Below are positions 15,790 through 24,687 of a stretch of 54,440 nt of DNA, one piece after another. A program made the translations under genes and the position numbers. Numbering within the stretch: position 1 is the stretch's first letter; every line of letters starts with the position of its first letter. Location of the stretch: contig NZ_JXYS01000080.1 of NCBI RefSeq assembly GCF_000949295.1, positions 1 through 54,440 of the forward strand, written 5' to 3'. The notes under the pieces were generated by a model. The model did not search any database. It saw nothing but the letters and a program-made list of their open reading frames with translations, and was not told where the DNA came from. Origin of the DNA: Acidithrix ferrooxidans. GTDB lineage: Bacteria; Actinomycetota; Acidimicrobiia; Acidimicrobiales; Acidimicrobiaceae.

Positions 15790-17676
15790 TTAACTTCCAG
15801 ATGAAGCTCCAAAGGTAGTGGTGCTTTGTGCTCCTAGTAATGTCTTCGGCGATGCAAAGGTGTAGCCTAAGCCCTGAATTCCACTAACTATCTGAGTGAG
15901 GGCACTAGTCCCATAAGAAGGATCATAAAAGAAACTGGCGAACCCATTTCGAACGGCCAAATTATCCTTAGCCTCAGCAACTATGTCGGCTGGAGTCCTA
16001 GCTGGGTGATTATTTAGCGCAATCGGCTCATAGTCACCAAGGTTTTCTGGGATAACCGTGGATCCGTATAAGTCATGAACCATATAGGGGAAGAACTGAC
16101 CCATCACTTGCGAATAGTTAGGAGCAGCAGGCGTGCTCAATTGCCCACCGAAGTAAAGCCTTCGATCGTATCCAGCGGTCGTTGTATTGGAACCGTAGTA
16201 CTTCGCAAAGGCCAAATAATCCACAGAAGAAGCCGCGTAATGAGGCGTTACCCAATAGGTCGGCCGAGGAAGACCAACCGCAGCAATCTCAGACAGGCCA
16301 GCCTGGACTCTCGAAGCAGCCCAAGATCCTGAGTCTCCCGGCAGTGGCCCCTCTTCTATAACCCAATCTGTATTTGCACACGGAGTTACAAAGGTATACG
16401 GCGCTGACGCTGTAGTTGCACATTGTCCACGATAGAACTCGAAATCATCTGCGGTCGTACCGTCATATGGATTTGGTATATTCGAATACTGATGGGTGTA
16501 TCCCTCTTGTCCCAATACCCCGCCCAACCGTATCATCTTCTTGATGGTCGCAACAAAGCTCTTCGCCTTTGGCGAGGTCAATGGAATGTTGGTTGGGACA
16601 CCGTTGCTATAGGTTCCAAGCGGATCCAACCAGTGAGGAATGAGGTTTATGCCAAACGAAATGTGCTGGGAATGAAGGTACCGCGCTGCTGCCAACAACT
16701 GACGGTTTGAGTCACTGACGCTGATATCTTCAAGACGCACTAGCGCGGTATGGCCGGTTACCGCAGGAGCCGTCAACCCTTGGACCAAATCTGCCAATGC
16801 AAGGTATCGATCCGTCTCGGTCATGTAAGAAAGCGGGTTCTCTCCAACGTAAGTCAAGTTAGCAGAGGAAATCGCCCACGGAAAGCTAGTAGCCCCATTG
16901 ACTCGCGCCTGGCTTGCACAGGGGATAGCCACACCGGCAGTCGTAGTGCAATTGGCAGTGCCAAGCACTGTCACCTTAGTAGGCGTTACTATGTTGGGCC
17001 CGATAACGCCACCCGCCAAGGGGTTTCTAGAGAGCGTCTGTCCTTTGTAATTAACCGATGCAATGTTATTTGTATCAAAATAACTAGTCGAAGGATCCCA
17101 CCCGTATTTGTTGATGAACGCGCTCGTAGCAGTTGTGGACGAATTATCCAACACCCATGGATTCTCCCCCAACCAAAGTACCTTGGTGGAGGAGGTCGTA
17201 ACATCATTTATGAAAGATTGTGGAATGGGCTCACCGTAGGTAGATCCTACATAAATCACAGCAGTGAACTTACTCATCTCACCAGCTGTGTAGTCAACCA
17301 CCGGTTGTGCGGCAACCATCCCAGCGTTCGACGCTAGGTTCCCAAGCGAAATAGCATACATCTGACCAAGATATCCCCATGGACCAGTTGTGTCGTAGAG
17401 GACAAGCGTTTTAGCCGGCAATGAGATAGTTCCCCAAACTGTAGAGCCCGGGGCAGTTGCTGAAATACTCTTGGCTATGTTGGCGGGAGTAGTCGAATCT
17501 TCGGCGAACGCCTTGGTAGCGGTAAGACCTCCAACACCAGCGCTCGCAACCGTGGCCATTGCCAGTGCCGACATGGCTAACCGTACAACAGGAAAGGACC
17601 TGCCCCTTTGGAAAATACTTACCGTACTTCCAAATCTATGCTTATCATCTCGCTTAACTACCGTCGTCCTAGACAT
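15790..17676 (-). CDS. Secreted DUF2334 polysaccharide deacetylase-like protein
   Basis: 628 residues with a signal peptide (hydrophobic core about 32-50, likely cleavage after KAFA near 58). Residues about 85-300 form an alpha/beta domain resembling amidotransferase-like domains. Residues about 308-600 fit DUF2334, a branch of the NodB/CE4 deacetylases: ALVRLEDIS (310-318, equivalent to the metal-binding Asp motif), SFGINLIPHW, and EGYTHQY (391-397, the His motif). It probably removes acetyl groups from the polymer made by the adjacent synthase. The leading acidic motif reads LED rather than DD, so the metal site should be checked. No lipobox or sorting signal is seen, so it is likely secreted or loosely wall-bound. 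Confidence 0.7.
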   Translation of the reverse strand: MSRTTVVKRDDKHRFGSTVSIFQRGRSFPVVRLAMSALAMATVASAGVGGLTATKAFAEDSTTPANIAKSISATAPGSTVWGTISLPAKTLVLYDTTGPWGYLGQMYAISLGNLASNAGMVAAQPVVDYTAGEMSKFTAVIYVGSTYGEPIPQSFINDVTTSSTKVLWLGENPWVLDNSSTTATSAFINKYGWDPSTSYFDTNNIASVNYKGQTLSRNPLAGGVIGPNIVTPTKVTVLGTANCTTTAGVAIPCASQARVNGATSFPWAISSANLTYVGENPLSYMTETDRYLALADLVQGLTAPAVTGHTALVRLEDISVSDSNRQLLAAARYLHSQHISFGINLIPHWLDPLGTYSNGVPTNIPLTSPKAKSFVATIKKMIRLGGVLGQEGYTHQYSNIPNPYDGTTADDFEFYRGQCATTASAPYTFVTPCANTDWVIEEGPLPGDSGSWAASRVQAGLSEIAAVGLPRPTYWVTPHYAASSVDYLAFAKYYGSNTTTAGYDRRLYFGGQLSTPAAPNYSQVMGQFFPYMVHDLYGSTVIPENLGDYEPIALNNHPARTPADIVAEAKDNLAVRNGFASFFYDPSYGTSALTQIVSGIQGLGYTFASPKTLLGAQSTTTFGASSGS

Positions 17677-17726
17677 CCCGACACTCCTTGTTGAAACTTT
17701 CGCTGTATGAAATTGAACATATATTA

Positions 17727-17757
17727 AAGCCGGATAATATCACGCGAGAACCGGCTT
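17727..17757 (-). promoter_or_regulatory. Inverted repeat between the LAFTG gene and the deacetylase gene
   Basis: AAGCCGG (17727-17733) and CCGGCTT (17751-17757) form a 7-bp stem. On the minus strand a T/A-rich stretch follows. It may be a partial terminator for the LAFTG gene or an operator for the deacetylase-synthase-hydrolase operon, whose start codon is about 50 bp downstream. Confidence 0.45.
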
Positions 17758-17828
17758 GGACTCTTTTATAAGACCGATATTTATGAAACCTAAAGCAGAT
17801 GAAGCAAAAGCCACATCAAAAAACAATA

Positions 17829-18035
17829 TTAATGGTTGAAGATCTTTACCACTAAACCAACTACTGCCAGGCCCGCCACTAAAAGCGCATAGCCTCCCAG
17901 GGCAAAGCCAGTAAAGGCAAGAGCGTCATGGGCAACTCCGGTTGTTTGGCCTGCTGCAAGGGTAGTAGCGACACTACCTAGGGTCGTCCCTGTCACATTT
18001 CCAAGCGTTGTTAATGTAGTTCCTACACCAGACAT
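17829..18035 (-). CDS. 68-residue LAFTG-tailed putative sortase substrate
   Basis: Residues 1-33 are almost entirely Gly, Thr, Leu, Val, Ser and Ala with repeated GTTL/ATTL units. Then comes LAFTG (39-43), an LAxTG sorting motif as used by class E sortases, a hydrophobic helix (44-63) and the short basic-containing tail KIFNH. This is the standard architecture of a cell wall sorting signal, but there is no N-terminal signal peptide, and an in-frame TAA just upstream of the ATG rules out a longer version. AAAGGA precedes the ATG at good spacing. A class E sortase is encoded 4 kb upstream on the same strand. It may insert by its C-terminal helix and carry a tiny wall-linked peptide or link polymer to wall. 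Confidence 0.65.
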   Translation of the reverse strand: MSGVGTTLTTLGNVTGTTLGSVATTLAAGQTTGVAHDALAFTGFALGGYALLVAGLAVVGLVVKIFNH

Positions 18036-18098
18036 AAAACCATTCCTTTATGGGCAGCATAAAATATGCCCGACCTCTTGTTACCACCCTATGTGACT

Positions 18099-18104
18099 AT
18101 TATA
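18099..18104 (-). promoter_or_regulatory. Candidate -10 box for the LAFTG gene
   Basis: TATAAT on the minus strand 63 bp before the ATG at 18035, implying a leader of about 55 nt. No consensus -35 is seen. The remaining DNA up to 18345 holds no other supported feature. High expression of a small structural protein would fit a dedicated promoter. Confidence 0.4.
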
Positions 18105-18345
18105 CGGATAATAAAGATTTTTCTTACCCAAAAAAAGTAAAATCTCACAATTTGTTAATATTACTTTATAAAATTAAGACGGAAGTCTCTTATGACTACG
18201 AATTCGCTAGAACTTACCGAAATTTTATCGAATCACCGGGAATATTTAGCCAGAAGGCACATAACTGCATTTTCCGTGAAAGGAAATTCGTAAATCCTAC
18301 TCTAAGTTGTATCTATATATTGCGATACCTAGCTCAAGCGACGCA

Positions 18346-19980
18346 TTAGGGCGCTTTGGGGTGGCTTAGTTGATAAAAATTTGCCAAGGCAGAATCTAAG
18401 CCAAGATTGCTCTTGTACTCTTCACCAAAGTACCACCAAAAAGTCCCACCGCCACTAAAGCTAAAGCCAGCCAATTCATCCTGATAGAGAGAAGCCACCG
18501 CTGCTCGCTGGGAGTCCGATGCGACACCGGGACTTCCCCACCACCAGCTTCCCGTAACTCCAGAGCCACCATAGCCCAATTCGGTGATAAAGATCCTCTG
18601 ACCTGGAGCAAACTGGCTGTGCAAAGTATCCAATATCCGATGAAATGCGGTACCCATTGGTGCTTCTTGTGGGTAGAGAGAGATACCTATATCGTTTACT
18701 CCAGAAAGTTCACTGTTTGTGATATTTGTAGCAAACCAATTGAATATTGAATTAGAGGCAGTATCTTCACCCAACTGCCAATAGAGCGTTAGCAAGGTAG
18801 TTGCCGAGGAGTGAGATCTAACGAAGCTAATTGCATAGGCCACCTTGGCAGCGACGTTCGTGCCCAGCCAATTGCCATTTACTTCATTTCCAATTTCGTA
18901 TGAGTCAACATTCCGTAAAGTCGTTACGATTTGACTTACGCGAGCCTCATAGTTGGCAAGGTTCATCGATGCCATGTATTGTGAATCCACCAACTCCACC
19001 ATCACTGATATACCAAGTGAATGGGCAAAATTGATAATAGATTGATATCTAGAAAGAGGCGTGCCTGGATCTATTACCAATCGAACCCGGGCACCGGTTG
19101 GATAGATGCTCTTTAGTGATCGAAGAGTCGTAATCGCAATGGCTGGGGAGTCAATTGTAAGTCCATATCGATAATTATTGGCTAGTCCAACCGTAGAAAT
19201 CTGATAGAGGCCCGCGTCACTTGTAACACTTACATCGAGGTCCATTGCCGCCTGGAGTTGGTTTTGGTTAAAACTCCCACCGGCCGGTTTGAGCAACTGG
19301 CTTGCAATCGAGTTGAAGGTGGAAGCTTGACCCAAAGTCAATGTCATTCCCTTATGCTCTGACAATATCTCAGAGACATCTCGAAGGAGAGACAAAGAAC
19401 AAACCTGATCAAAATTGTATTGACCAGCCCCTGGAAGGTCGCAGATCAAATTCGAATATCCCAAATCAGACGGCCACGCCAAAGACAAAGATTCATATCC
19501 TGTCACATCCAACGCAGCACTAACACCTATCCCTTGGTTATAGAGAGGTCCAAGATCTTCAACTTCAAGGGTCTTTGGATTCAAAAGCGCATCGTCGTAT
19601 CCATTGGATCCAGTGTTATTAGATTCAATAGATCTAAAGTTTCCCCATGAAATTAGCGAACCATTTGCATTGAAAGCGCTCAGCAGAACAGTTCCTGGTG
19701 GCCCTGGAGTGATATTAGGTAGGGCAACCAGTGGTGGCGGTGCAATGCTAGGTGATGAAGTCAAGGTTGTAGACGGAGGTCCAGGTAACACCACTATGTT
19801 CGAGGTAGACGACGTAGTAGAAAGAGTTCGACCATTGACCACCGTCGTTGGGGCCGATGAAGACTTGACCTTTGTGGGACCAAGACAACTAGTTAGGGCC
19901 ACCCCTAAGATTGCTAAAGTAGCTCCAGCTCTAAAACATTTTCCTAATAGGCTAGGTCCATCCTTGGGATAAGTCACCAT
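18346..19980 (-). CDS. Lipoprotein with clan GH-A glycoside hydrolase domain
   Basis: 544 residues. The lipobox is LTSC (Cys32), followed by a Ser/Thr/Pro-rich linker to about residue 95. The remainder is a TIM barrel: SYEIGNEVNG (360-369) gives the Asn-Glu pair with Glu366 as acid/base, and FITELGYGG (464-472) gives Glu467 as nucleophile, the arrangement of clan GH-A (families such as GH5, GH39, GH79). GISLYPQE lies between them as expected for strand 6. It is probably a membrane-anchored retaining glycosidase acting on surface polysaccharide, comparable in setting to PslG of the Psl system. The gene begins 9 bp after the epimerase stop codon, so the two are co-transcribed. The substrate is unknown. 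Confidence 0.7.
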   Translation of the reverse strand: MVTYPKDGPSLLGKCFRAGATLAILGVALTSCLGPTKVKSSSAPTTVVNGRTLSTTSSTSNIVVLPGPPSTTLTSSPSIAPPPLVALPNITPGPPGTVLLSAFNANGSLISWGNFRSIESNNTGSNGYDDALLNPKTLEVEDLGPLYNQGIGVSAALDVTGYESLSLAWPSDLGYSNLICDLPGAGQYNFDQVCSLSLLRDVSEILSEHKGMTLTLGQASTFNSIASQLLKPAGGSFNQNQLQAAMDLDVSVTSDAGLYQISTVGLANNYRYGLTIDSPAIAITTLRSLKSIYPTGARVRLVIDPGTPLSRYQSIINFAHSLGISVMVELVDSQYMASMNLANYEARVSQIVTTLRNVDSYEIGNEVNGNWLGTNVAAKVAYAISFVRSHSSATTLLTLYWQLGEDTASNSIFNWFATNITNSELSGVNDIGISLYPQEAPMGTAFHRILDTLHSQFAPGQRIFITELGYGGSGVTGSWWWGSPGVASDSQRAAVASLYQDELAGFSFSGGGTFWWYFGEEYKSNLGLDSALANFYQLSHPKAP

Positions 19981-19989
19981 TTTTATCGC

Positions 19990-21168
19990 CTAGGAGGCCA
20001 GAACCTTAGAGTCCCTCAAAGAGTCAGCTACGAAATCCGCCGGCTTGAGTGCCATTCCAAAGAGATAGCCAATTGCCATAAGTGATCTGAGTGCCGCGCT
20101 ACCATCACCAAATGGATTCGCAATCTGAGCGATCGATCGAAAATATTGTGGGTCCGATAAAAGCCTCGAGGCTTCAGCGACGATCTGCGACGGTTGCGTC
20201 CCAACTAACTTTGCCGTACCTGCCATGACGGCCTCGGGTCGCTCGGTAGTGTCTCTAGCGACCAAAACCGGCTTTCCGAGCGATGGCGCTTCTTCTTGAA
20301 TTCCACCGCTATCTGTAATAACCATCTTTGCACCATTCATCAAGCGACAGAAGTCCCCATAGGGCACCGGCTCGGTAATAATCACATTATCTAGGCCACT
20401 CACGCCACTTCGCATTGCCTCTTGCACTAATTGATTTGGATGAAGTGGAAGCACAAAATCGAGGTCTTTGAAAGTTTTAGCCAACTCGCCTATCGCCTTG
20501 GAGACCATGACCATCGGTTCTCCCCAAGCCTCTCTTCGATGCATGGTTACCAAAACAAATTCTCTCTTGCCAGAAAGGATCTTTGGCACAATCTCTGTCT
20601 CGAACGGGAAACCCCCATTCACCACGCTCAAAAGTGCATCAATAACGGTATTGCCCGTGATGACAATCTTTGCCTCGTCCACACCCTCTCGAATCAAATT
20701 CGCCGCCGAAATCGGAGTCGGAGCTAGATGAAGATCAGCAAGGGTGGAAGTCAGTCGCCTATTGATCTCTTCGGGAAACGGGGAAAATTTGCTGTCGGTG
20801 CGCAGGCCTGCCTCTAGGTGAACCACCTTTATCTTGTGGTAAAATGCCACAAGCGAGAGAGCGAAAGTCGTTGTCGTATCGCCCTGAACACAAACAACAT
20901 CAGGCGAGGCTTCCACGATGACCCGATCGGCAATCTCTATCAAGGCGGTGGTCAGCTCAGCTAGATCTGGGGACTTTCGGATTAACTCAATCTCGTAATC
21001 TGGGATAATCCCAAAGACCTCCAAGACCTGCCGTAGCATCTCCTTGTGTTGACCGGTTGTTAAAACTATCGAGTCAAAGTCGGCACTTTGTTGCATCACC
21101 TTAACCAGAGGCGCCATTTTGATTGCCTCCGGGCGAGTGCCAAACCCAATCAATACCCGTTTTTTCAT
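19990..21168 (-). CDS. wecB: UDP-N-acetylglucosamine 2-epimerase (non-hydrolysing)
   Basis: 392 residues, full length for the family. Recognised by GTRPEAIKMAPL (10-21), TGQHKEML, VQGDTTTTF, HLEAGLRT, FPEEINRR, TMHRREAWGEP and TDSGGIQEEAPSLGKPVLVARDTTERPE motifs, the last covering the UDP-binding site. It interconverts UDP-GlcNAc and UDP-ManNAc in the cytosol. Within this cluster it suggests that the polymer, or a linker to the wall, contains ManNAc or a derivative such as ManNAcA, although no UDP-ManNAc dehydrogenase is present in the window. Confidence 0.9.
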   Translation of the reverse strand: MKKRVLIGFGTRPEAIKMAPLVKVMQQSADFDSIVLTTGQHKEMLRQVLEVFGIIPDYEIELIRKSPDLAELTTALIEIADRVIVEASPDVVCVQGDTTTTFALSLVAFYHKIKVVHLEAGLRTDSKFSPFPEEINRRLTSTLADLHLAPTPISAANLIREGVDEAKIVITGNTVIDALLSVVNGGFPFETEIVPKILSGKREFVLVTMHRREAWGEPMVMVSKAIGELAKTFKDLDFVLPLHPNQLVQEAMRSGVSGLDNVIITEPVPYGDFCRLMNGAKMVITDSGGIQEEAPSLGKPVLVARDTTERPEAVMAGTAKLVGTQPSQIVAEASRLLSDPQYFRSIAQIANPFGDGSAALRSLMAIGYLFGMALKPADFVADSLRDSKVLAS

Positions 21169-21291
21169 TTAATGTAATCCTTGCCTAATAATTTGATTTT
21201 CAATATCTATAAAAATTACCCAAAAACGGTTGTCTAATTCCTATCCATAGGCTCAAAGCAACGTCTCGGACAAAACCCAACTGACCATAGA

Positions 21292-21819
21292 TCAACCAAC
21301 GCACTGATCTGGTTTTGGCCGTGTATCGACTGAAAAAATAACCGTCTTTATATCCATAGATGGATCAAATACAAAAAAAGCCACAGGAATCATATGGTCG
21401 AACCGACTATAGCTAACCTCAAGACATGAGGCGCTCTTGGCTGTTGAGATCTGCTTTTCCGAGAGAGGCAACAACGAAAGTGCCAGCCCCTTGGCCAAAG
21501 CCAACGATATCGATGGATACAGCGCGAAAGTAAATCCAACAACCACTCCTGATTCAACGATCAAAGAGGTATAGGTGTCGCGGCCATCGCTCAAACGTGG
21601 CCAAAATGCCGAAGGCGCCCTCGGGTCTACGGTGTGATTTTGATCCCATATAGCCATAGTTGCTCCCCAGTTATTTAGGACTACTGGAAAAGTCACAGTT
21701 GTGGATGAAATCATCGAAGTTACTACGGTCTTTTTGATTAGCGCCTTCGAAGTTGGAAGCAATTGACAACCGCTTAGGCCAACTGCAAGAAGAGCCACCC
21801 AGCAAATAGAAGTCCGCAT
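21292..21819 (-). CDS. Small lipoprotein of unknown function
   Basis: 175 residues from the ATG at 21819. The start is chosen because MRTSICWVALLAVGLSGC is a complete lipoprotein signal with its lipobox Cys at residue 18; the longer frame from 22056 would overlap the sortase gene and has an Arg/Trp-rich, non-protein-like start. The mature part has a VVLNNWGATMAIWDQ segment and ends with a Pro/Asp/Gln-rich tail. No family is recognised. It lies between the sortase and epimerase genes on the same strand, so it is probably part of the surface polymer cluster. Confidence 0.6.
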   Translation of the reverse strand: MRTSICWVALLAVGLSGCQLLPTSKALIKKTVVTSMISSTTVTFPVVLNNWGATMAIWDQNHTVDPRAPSAFWPRLSDGRDTYTSLIVESGVVVGFTFALYPSISLALAKGLALSLLPLSEKQISTAKSASCLEVSYSRFDHMIPVAFFVFDPSMDIKTVIFSVDTRPKPDQCVG

Positions 21820-21938
21820 TAAAACGTCGGCCCCTCTAGATCGCCATCGCCTGGGTGAGAATTTGAGCCAATTCTTGCACCATCTCCTCCATCTAGAATC
21901 GCTCCATCTCAGCCTCAAGGTGCATTCACCAGGATGCA

Positions 21939-22901
21939 TCAAAAAGATCCTGGCAGCATGGAAGCACCAAAGTAAAAAGCCCCAATCCACAACACCAAAG
22001 ACCCAAGCACCAGCGCAAAGCCCACTAAGTGAGCGCGGCGAATTGAAATCTTCCAAAGTCCATACAGTCCAACCAAAAGTGAAACAAGCGCCAAGGCAAT
22101 CCCTCGCCAGCTAATCGTTGAGGAGGTACCGCTAGAGATAGAGACCTGTTTGTGGATTGTTTTGGTTAGGGTGATTGTAGAGCCTATCGGCTTTCCCAAA
22201 AGACGAGCAAAGACCACCAGGCGAGTTGATGCTGAAAAGGCTGGATTGCATGTTGTAAGGGTTAATTGAGCGAAATTAGTTTGATCCAGAACAGAATTGT
22301 CACTTGGAGCAACGACCTCAGCGCCAGTAACCAAATATTCAAATCGCCCGGCGCTGCTTCGAATATATATTGGATCGCCCGTGGCCAATTTTGCGATGTT
22401 ATAAAAAGGTGCGCCGTATGTAGTTCGATGGCCAGCGATTCCCACATTACCCATTTGTCCAGGTAGCGGCGTTCCGACGTAGTGACCCGGACCCAAGATA
22501 AGGTCAGATTCCATGGAACCTTGCACTATTACCCTGTCAAGTCCGATCTTAGGGATATAGAGAACTCCGAGTACGCTCCCCTGTTTTGGAGGCAGATAGG
22601 AGCCATGGGTTACTCGACTTTGATAGCTATTTAGAAGGCTTGACTGCTCGCTGGCATTTATCAAGTTCGTGCCAAAGAGCATAAAAGCTATAAAAAGCGC
22701 GACAACCAGCGCCAAATAGAGCGCGATCGATCCAATGTACTCTATCGAGTGCTTCTGGTAACTTCTAGCATTCTGAAAGTGTATGGCGGACTTTCTATTG
22801 CGCCTTAGATCTTGGTTAGCTAAAGGAGCATCCTTAAGAGTCCTAGAATCAAAGGAGTAGCGATCCCCAACGACCTCCTTTTCATAAGTCCGATTCGCCA
22901 A
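21939..22901 (-). CDS. Class E-type sortase with extra C-terminal membrane helices
   Basis: 320 residues. A cytoplasmic N-terminus of about 54 residues is followed by a membrane helix (55-77), the extracellular sortase domain (about 105-245) and two more hydrophobic helices (about 266-310). Catalytic residues are visible: His158 in GIAGHRTTYG, Cys218 in LTLTTCNP and Arg227 in STRLVV. The N-terminal anchor, the TLTTC motif and the actinobacterial setting match class E sortases, which prefer LAxTG substrates; a LAFTG protein is encoded 4 kb downstream. The C-terminal double helix is typical of some actinobacterial and archaeal-like sortases. It probably opens the surface gene cluster. Confidence 0.85.
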   Translation of the reverse strand: MANRTYEKEVVGDRYSFDSRTLKDAPLANQDLRRNRKSAIHFQNARSYQKHSIEYIGSIALYLALVVALFIAFMLFGTNLINASEQSSLLNSYQSRVTHGSYLPPKQGSVLGVLYIPKIGLDRVIVQGSMESDLILGPGHYVGTPLPGQMGNVGIAGHRTTYGAPFYNIAKLATGDPIYIRSSAGRFEYLVTGAEVVAPSDNSVLDQTNFAQLTLTTCNPAFSASTRLVVFARLLGKPIGSTITLTKTIHKQVSISSGTSSTISWRGIALALVSLLVGLYGLWKISIRRAHLVGFALVLGSLVLWIGAFYFGASMLPGSF

Positions 22902-23147
22902 AGCATCAACCCCTTATCAAAAAATCTAGGGAACCCCAAGTCATGGTACTAAAGTAAATTTACCACTATCGGTGAATTATTCGACAATGAACGCATGCAA
23001 CTTTACCCAAACACACTACTTTACGATATCGCAAAGTCAAAGCCTCCAATAGATAACTGCCGCATCTTTTTCGTCGCTTGATTTGACTTTCCACGCTATG
23101 GGGGTTAGCCACCATCGAACCATGTAGCCTAGCTTTGTAATCTAGGT

Positions 23148-24272
23148 TTGCCAAGAGTGAGCGATAGGGAGTCGTCTTTGAGAATATTCGTCGCCATAGT
23201 GGGTTCCCTTTTATTTGGCCTAACCGTTGCAAACATTCTGAAGACCCTAGTAATACCGGGCGGATACATTACCAAAACCGCAAGAACAATCGATCATGGT
23301 GTGAGTTTCATCTACCACATGGCGAGTGGCTTTCGTCCAAACTATGAAGATAAAAATGCACTTCTCACTAGCCAACCAGCTGCCGTCCTATTCGTACAAT
23401 TGAGCACTTGGGGCATAATCTTTCTCCTGTCAACTTCAATGCTACTTTTTCCTGTAGTCCCAAACTTTGGTGCAGCCATCCGAGAAGCCGGCGCTTCACT
23501 AATGACACTTGGATTTGTAGCCACTAACCGCCCTTGGGCAACATTTGTTGATTTCACCGCCGCCTTTACTGGAATGATCCTGGTGGCACTGCAAATTGCG
23601 TACCTTCCGACGCTATATGCCGCCTACAATAAGAGAGAAACCGAGGTAACTCTACTAGTTGCACGAGCAGGTCGACCAGCTTGGGGACCAGAGGTTCTAA
23701 GAAGAAGTCGTCTCGGAATCGTCGCAGATGAGCTCCCAATCATCTATTTGGCTTGGGAACGCTGGTCTGCGCAAGTTGCTGAAAGTCATGTCTCATACCC
23801 AATTTTGCTTAGGTTCCGATCTCCTGGTTTTGCTACATCATGGATCACCTCCCTAATGGCTGTCTTGGATGCCGCAGCAATCCATCTCTCCCTAGCTCCC
23901 AGCGACGCTCCGATGCAGGCGCGTCTCTGTCTTCAAATGGGCTTTAGCGCGCTACGCCAGATTGCTCGTTCACTTAGAATCCCCTACGATCCAGATCCCC
24001 TTCCAACAAATCCGATCTCGATATCGTTGAGTGAATTTGCAGAAACGGTCGAGATGCTGAGGATCGTTGGCTTTCCAATTGAGCGCAGCGTCGAAGATGC
24101 ATATCGACATTTTCAAGGCTGGCGAGTAAATTATGAGGCGATAGTCTTTCGGCTGTGTTATGAGATCGATGCGCTTCCAGCACCATGGTCTGGGCCAAGG
24201 CGCTGGAAAAACCTCGACGTCGATTTTCCAAAATTCAAAAATAGAACGCCTGAAAATCCAAGCGGGAGCTAG
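23148..24272 (+). CDS. Membrane protein with degenerate ion-channel-like N-terminal domain
   Basis: 374 residues with three or four N-terminal membrane segments (about 8-34, 80-104, 110-150) and a soluble C-terminal domain of about 210 residues. The segment TLGFVATNRPWATFVDFTAAFTGMI lies where two-pore-type potassium channels carry the pore loop and last helix, but the selectivity sequence TxGYG is not present. The continuation IAYLPTLYAAY...VTLLVARAGRPAWGPEVL recurs in actinobacterial hypothetical proteins. I consider it a channel-like membrane protein of unknown function. The start may be TTG 23148 or GTG 23157; no clear ribosome binding site decides. It is flanked by the sortase gene (divergent) and moaD. 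Confidence 0.5.
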   Translation: MPRVSDRESSLRIFVAIVGSLLFGLTVANILKTLVIPGGYITKTARTIDHGVSFIYHMASGFRPNYEDKNALLTSQPAAVLFVQLSTWGIIFLLSTSMLLFPVVPNFGAAIREAGASLMTLGFVATNRPWATFVDFTAAFTGMILVALQIAYLPTLYAAYNKRETEVTLLVARAGRPAWGPEVLRRSRLGIVADELPIIYLAWERWSAQVAESHVSYPILLRFRSPGFATSWITSLMAVLDAAAIHLSLAPSDAPMQARLCLQMGFSALRQIARSLRIPYDPDPLPTNPISISLSEFAETVEMLRIVGFPIERSVEDAYRHFQGWRVNYEAIVFRLCYEIDALPAPWSGPRRWKNLDVDFPKFKNRTPENPSGS

Positions 24273-24441
24273 TTTCCAAGATATCATTGCTCAAAGGGCG
24301 GCCCCAATAACCATCTAGGTTTATCTCGACCTAGATCTAAATGATGCTTTAGCTATCATCGCAGAATAATTTGAACAAAAACCTATTGGCCAGCTCTGTT
24401 CATTCGCTGGCTTTGTTTAAAAGTTCCCTCTAAGCGCTAAG

Positions 24442-24687
24442 GTGGATGTAGTGGCAACCTTACTATTTTTTGCGCAATTCAAAGATATAACCGGAAAGAC
24501 TAAGATATCGATCGATGCTAAGACGGTAGGAGAAGCAATAGCTTTTGCTCGACAATCTTTTGGAACAAAATTTGAAGAACTCCTCTTGGTCTCAAAGGTT
24601 TGGCTTGACGGCGACGAGGTTCCTTTGGATACCGAACTCTCCAATAATAGCGAGTTGGCATTTTTACCCCCTGTATCAGGTGGATAA
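24442..24687 (+). CDS. moaD: MoaD/ThiS-family sulfur carrier (molybdopterin synthase small subunit)
   Basis: 81 residues with a ubiquitin-like fold and the C-terminal Gly-Gly needed for thiocarboxylate formation (FLPPVSGG). LLFFAQFKDITGK at the start and an LDGDEV segment in the middle favour MoaD over ThiS. MoaD donates sulfur to precursor Z in molybdenum cofactor synthesis. No other cofactor gene is adjacent, so it is an orphan copy in this window. The start is GTG at 24442 or GTG at 24451. Confidence 0.8.
   Translation: MDVVATLLFFAQFKDITGKTKISIDAKTVGEAIAFARQSFGTKFEELLLVSKVWLDGDEVPLDTELSNNSELAFLPPVSGG

Noticed and set aside
21820-22056. Longer start for the 21292-21819 lipoprotein
   Set aside because: The extension overlaps the sortase gene and places the complete lipoprotein signal inside the protein.
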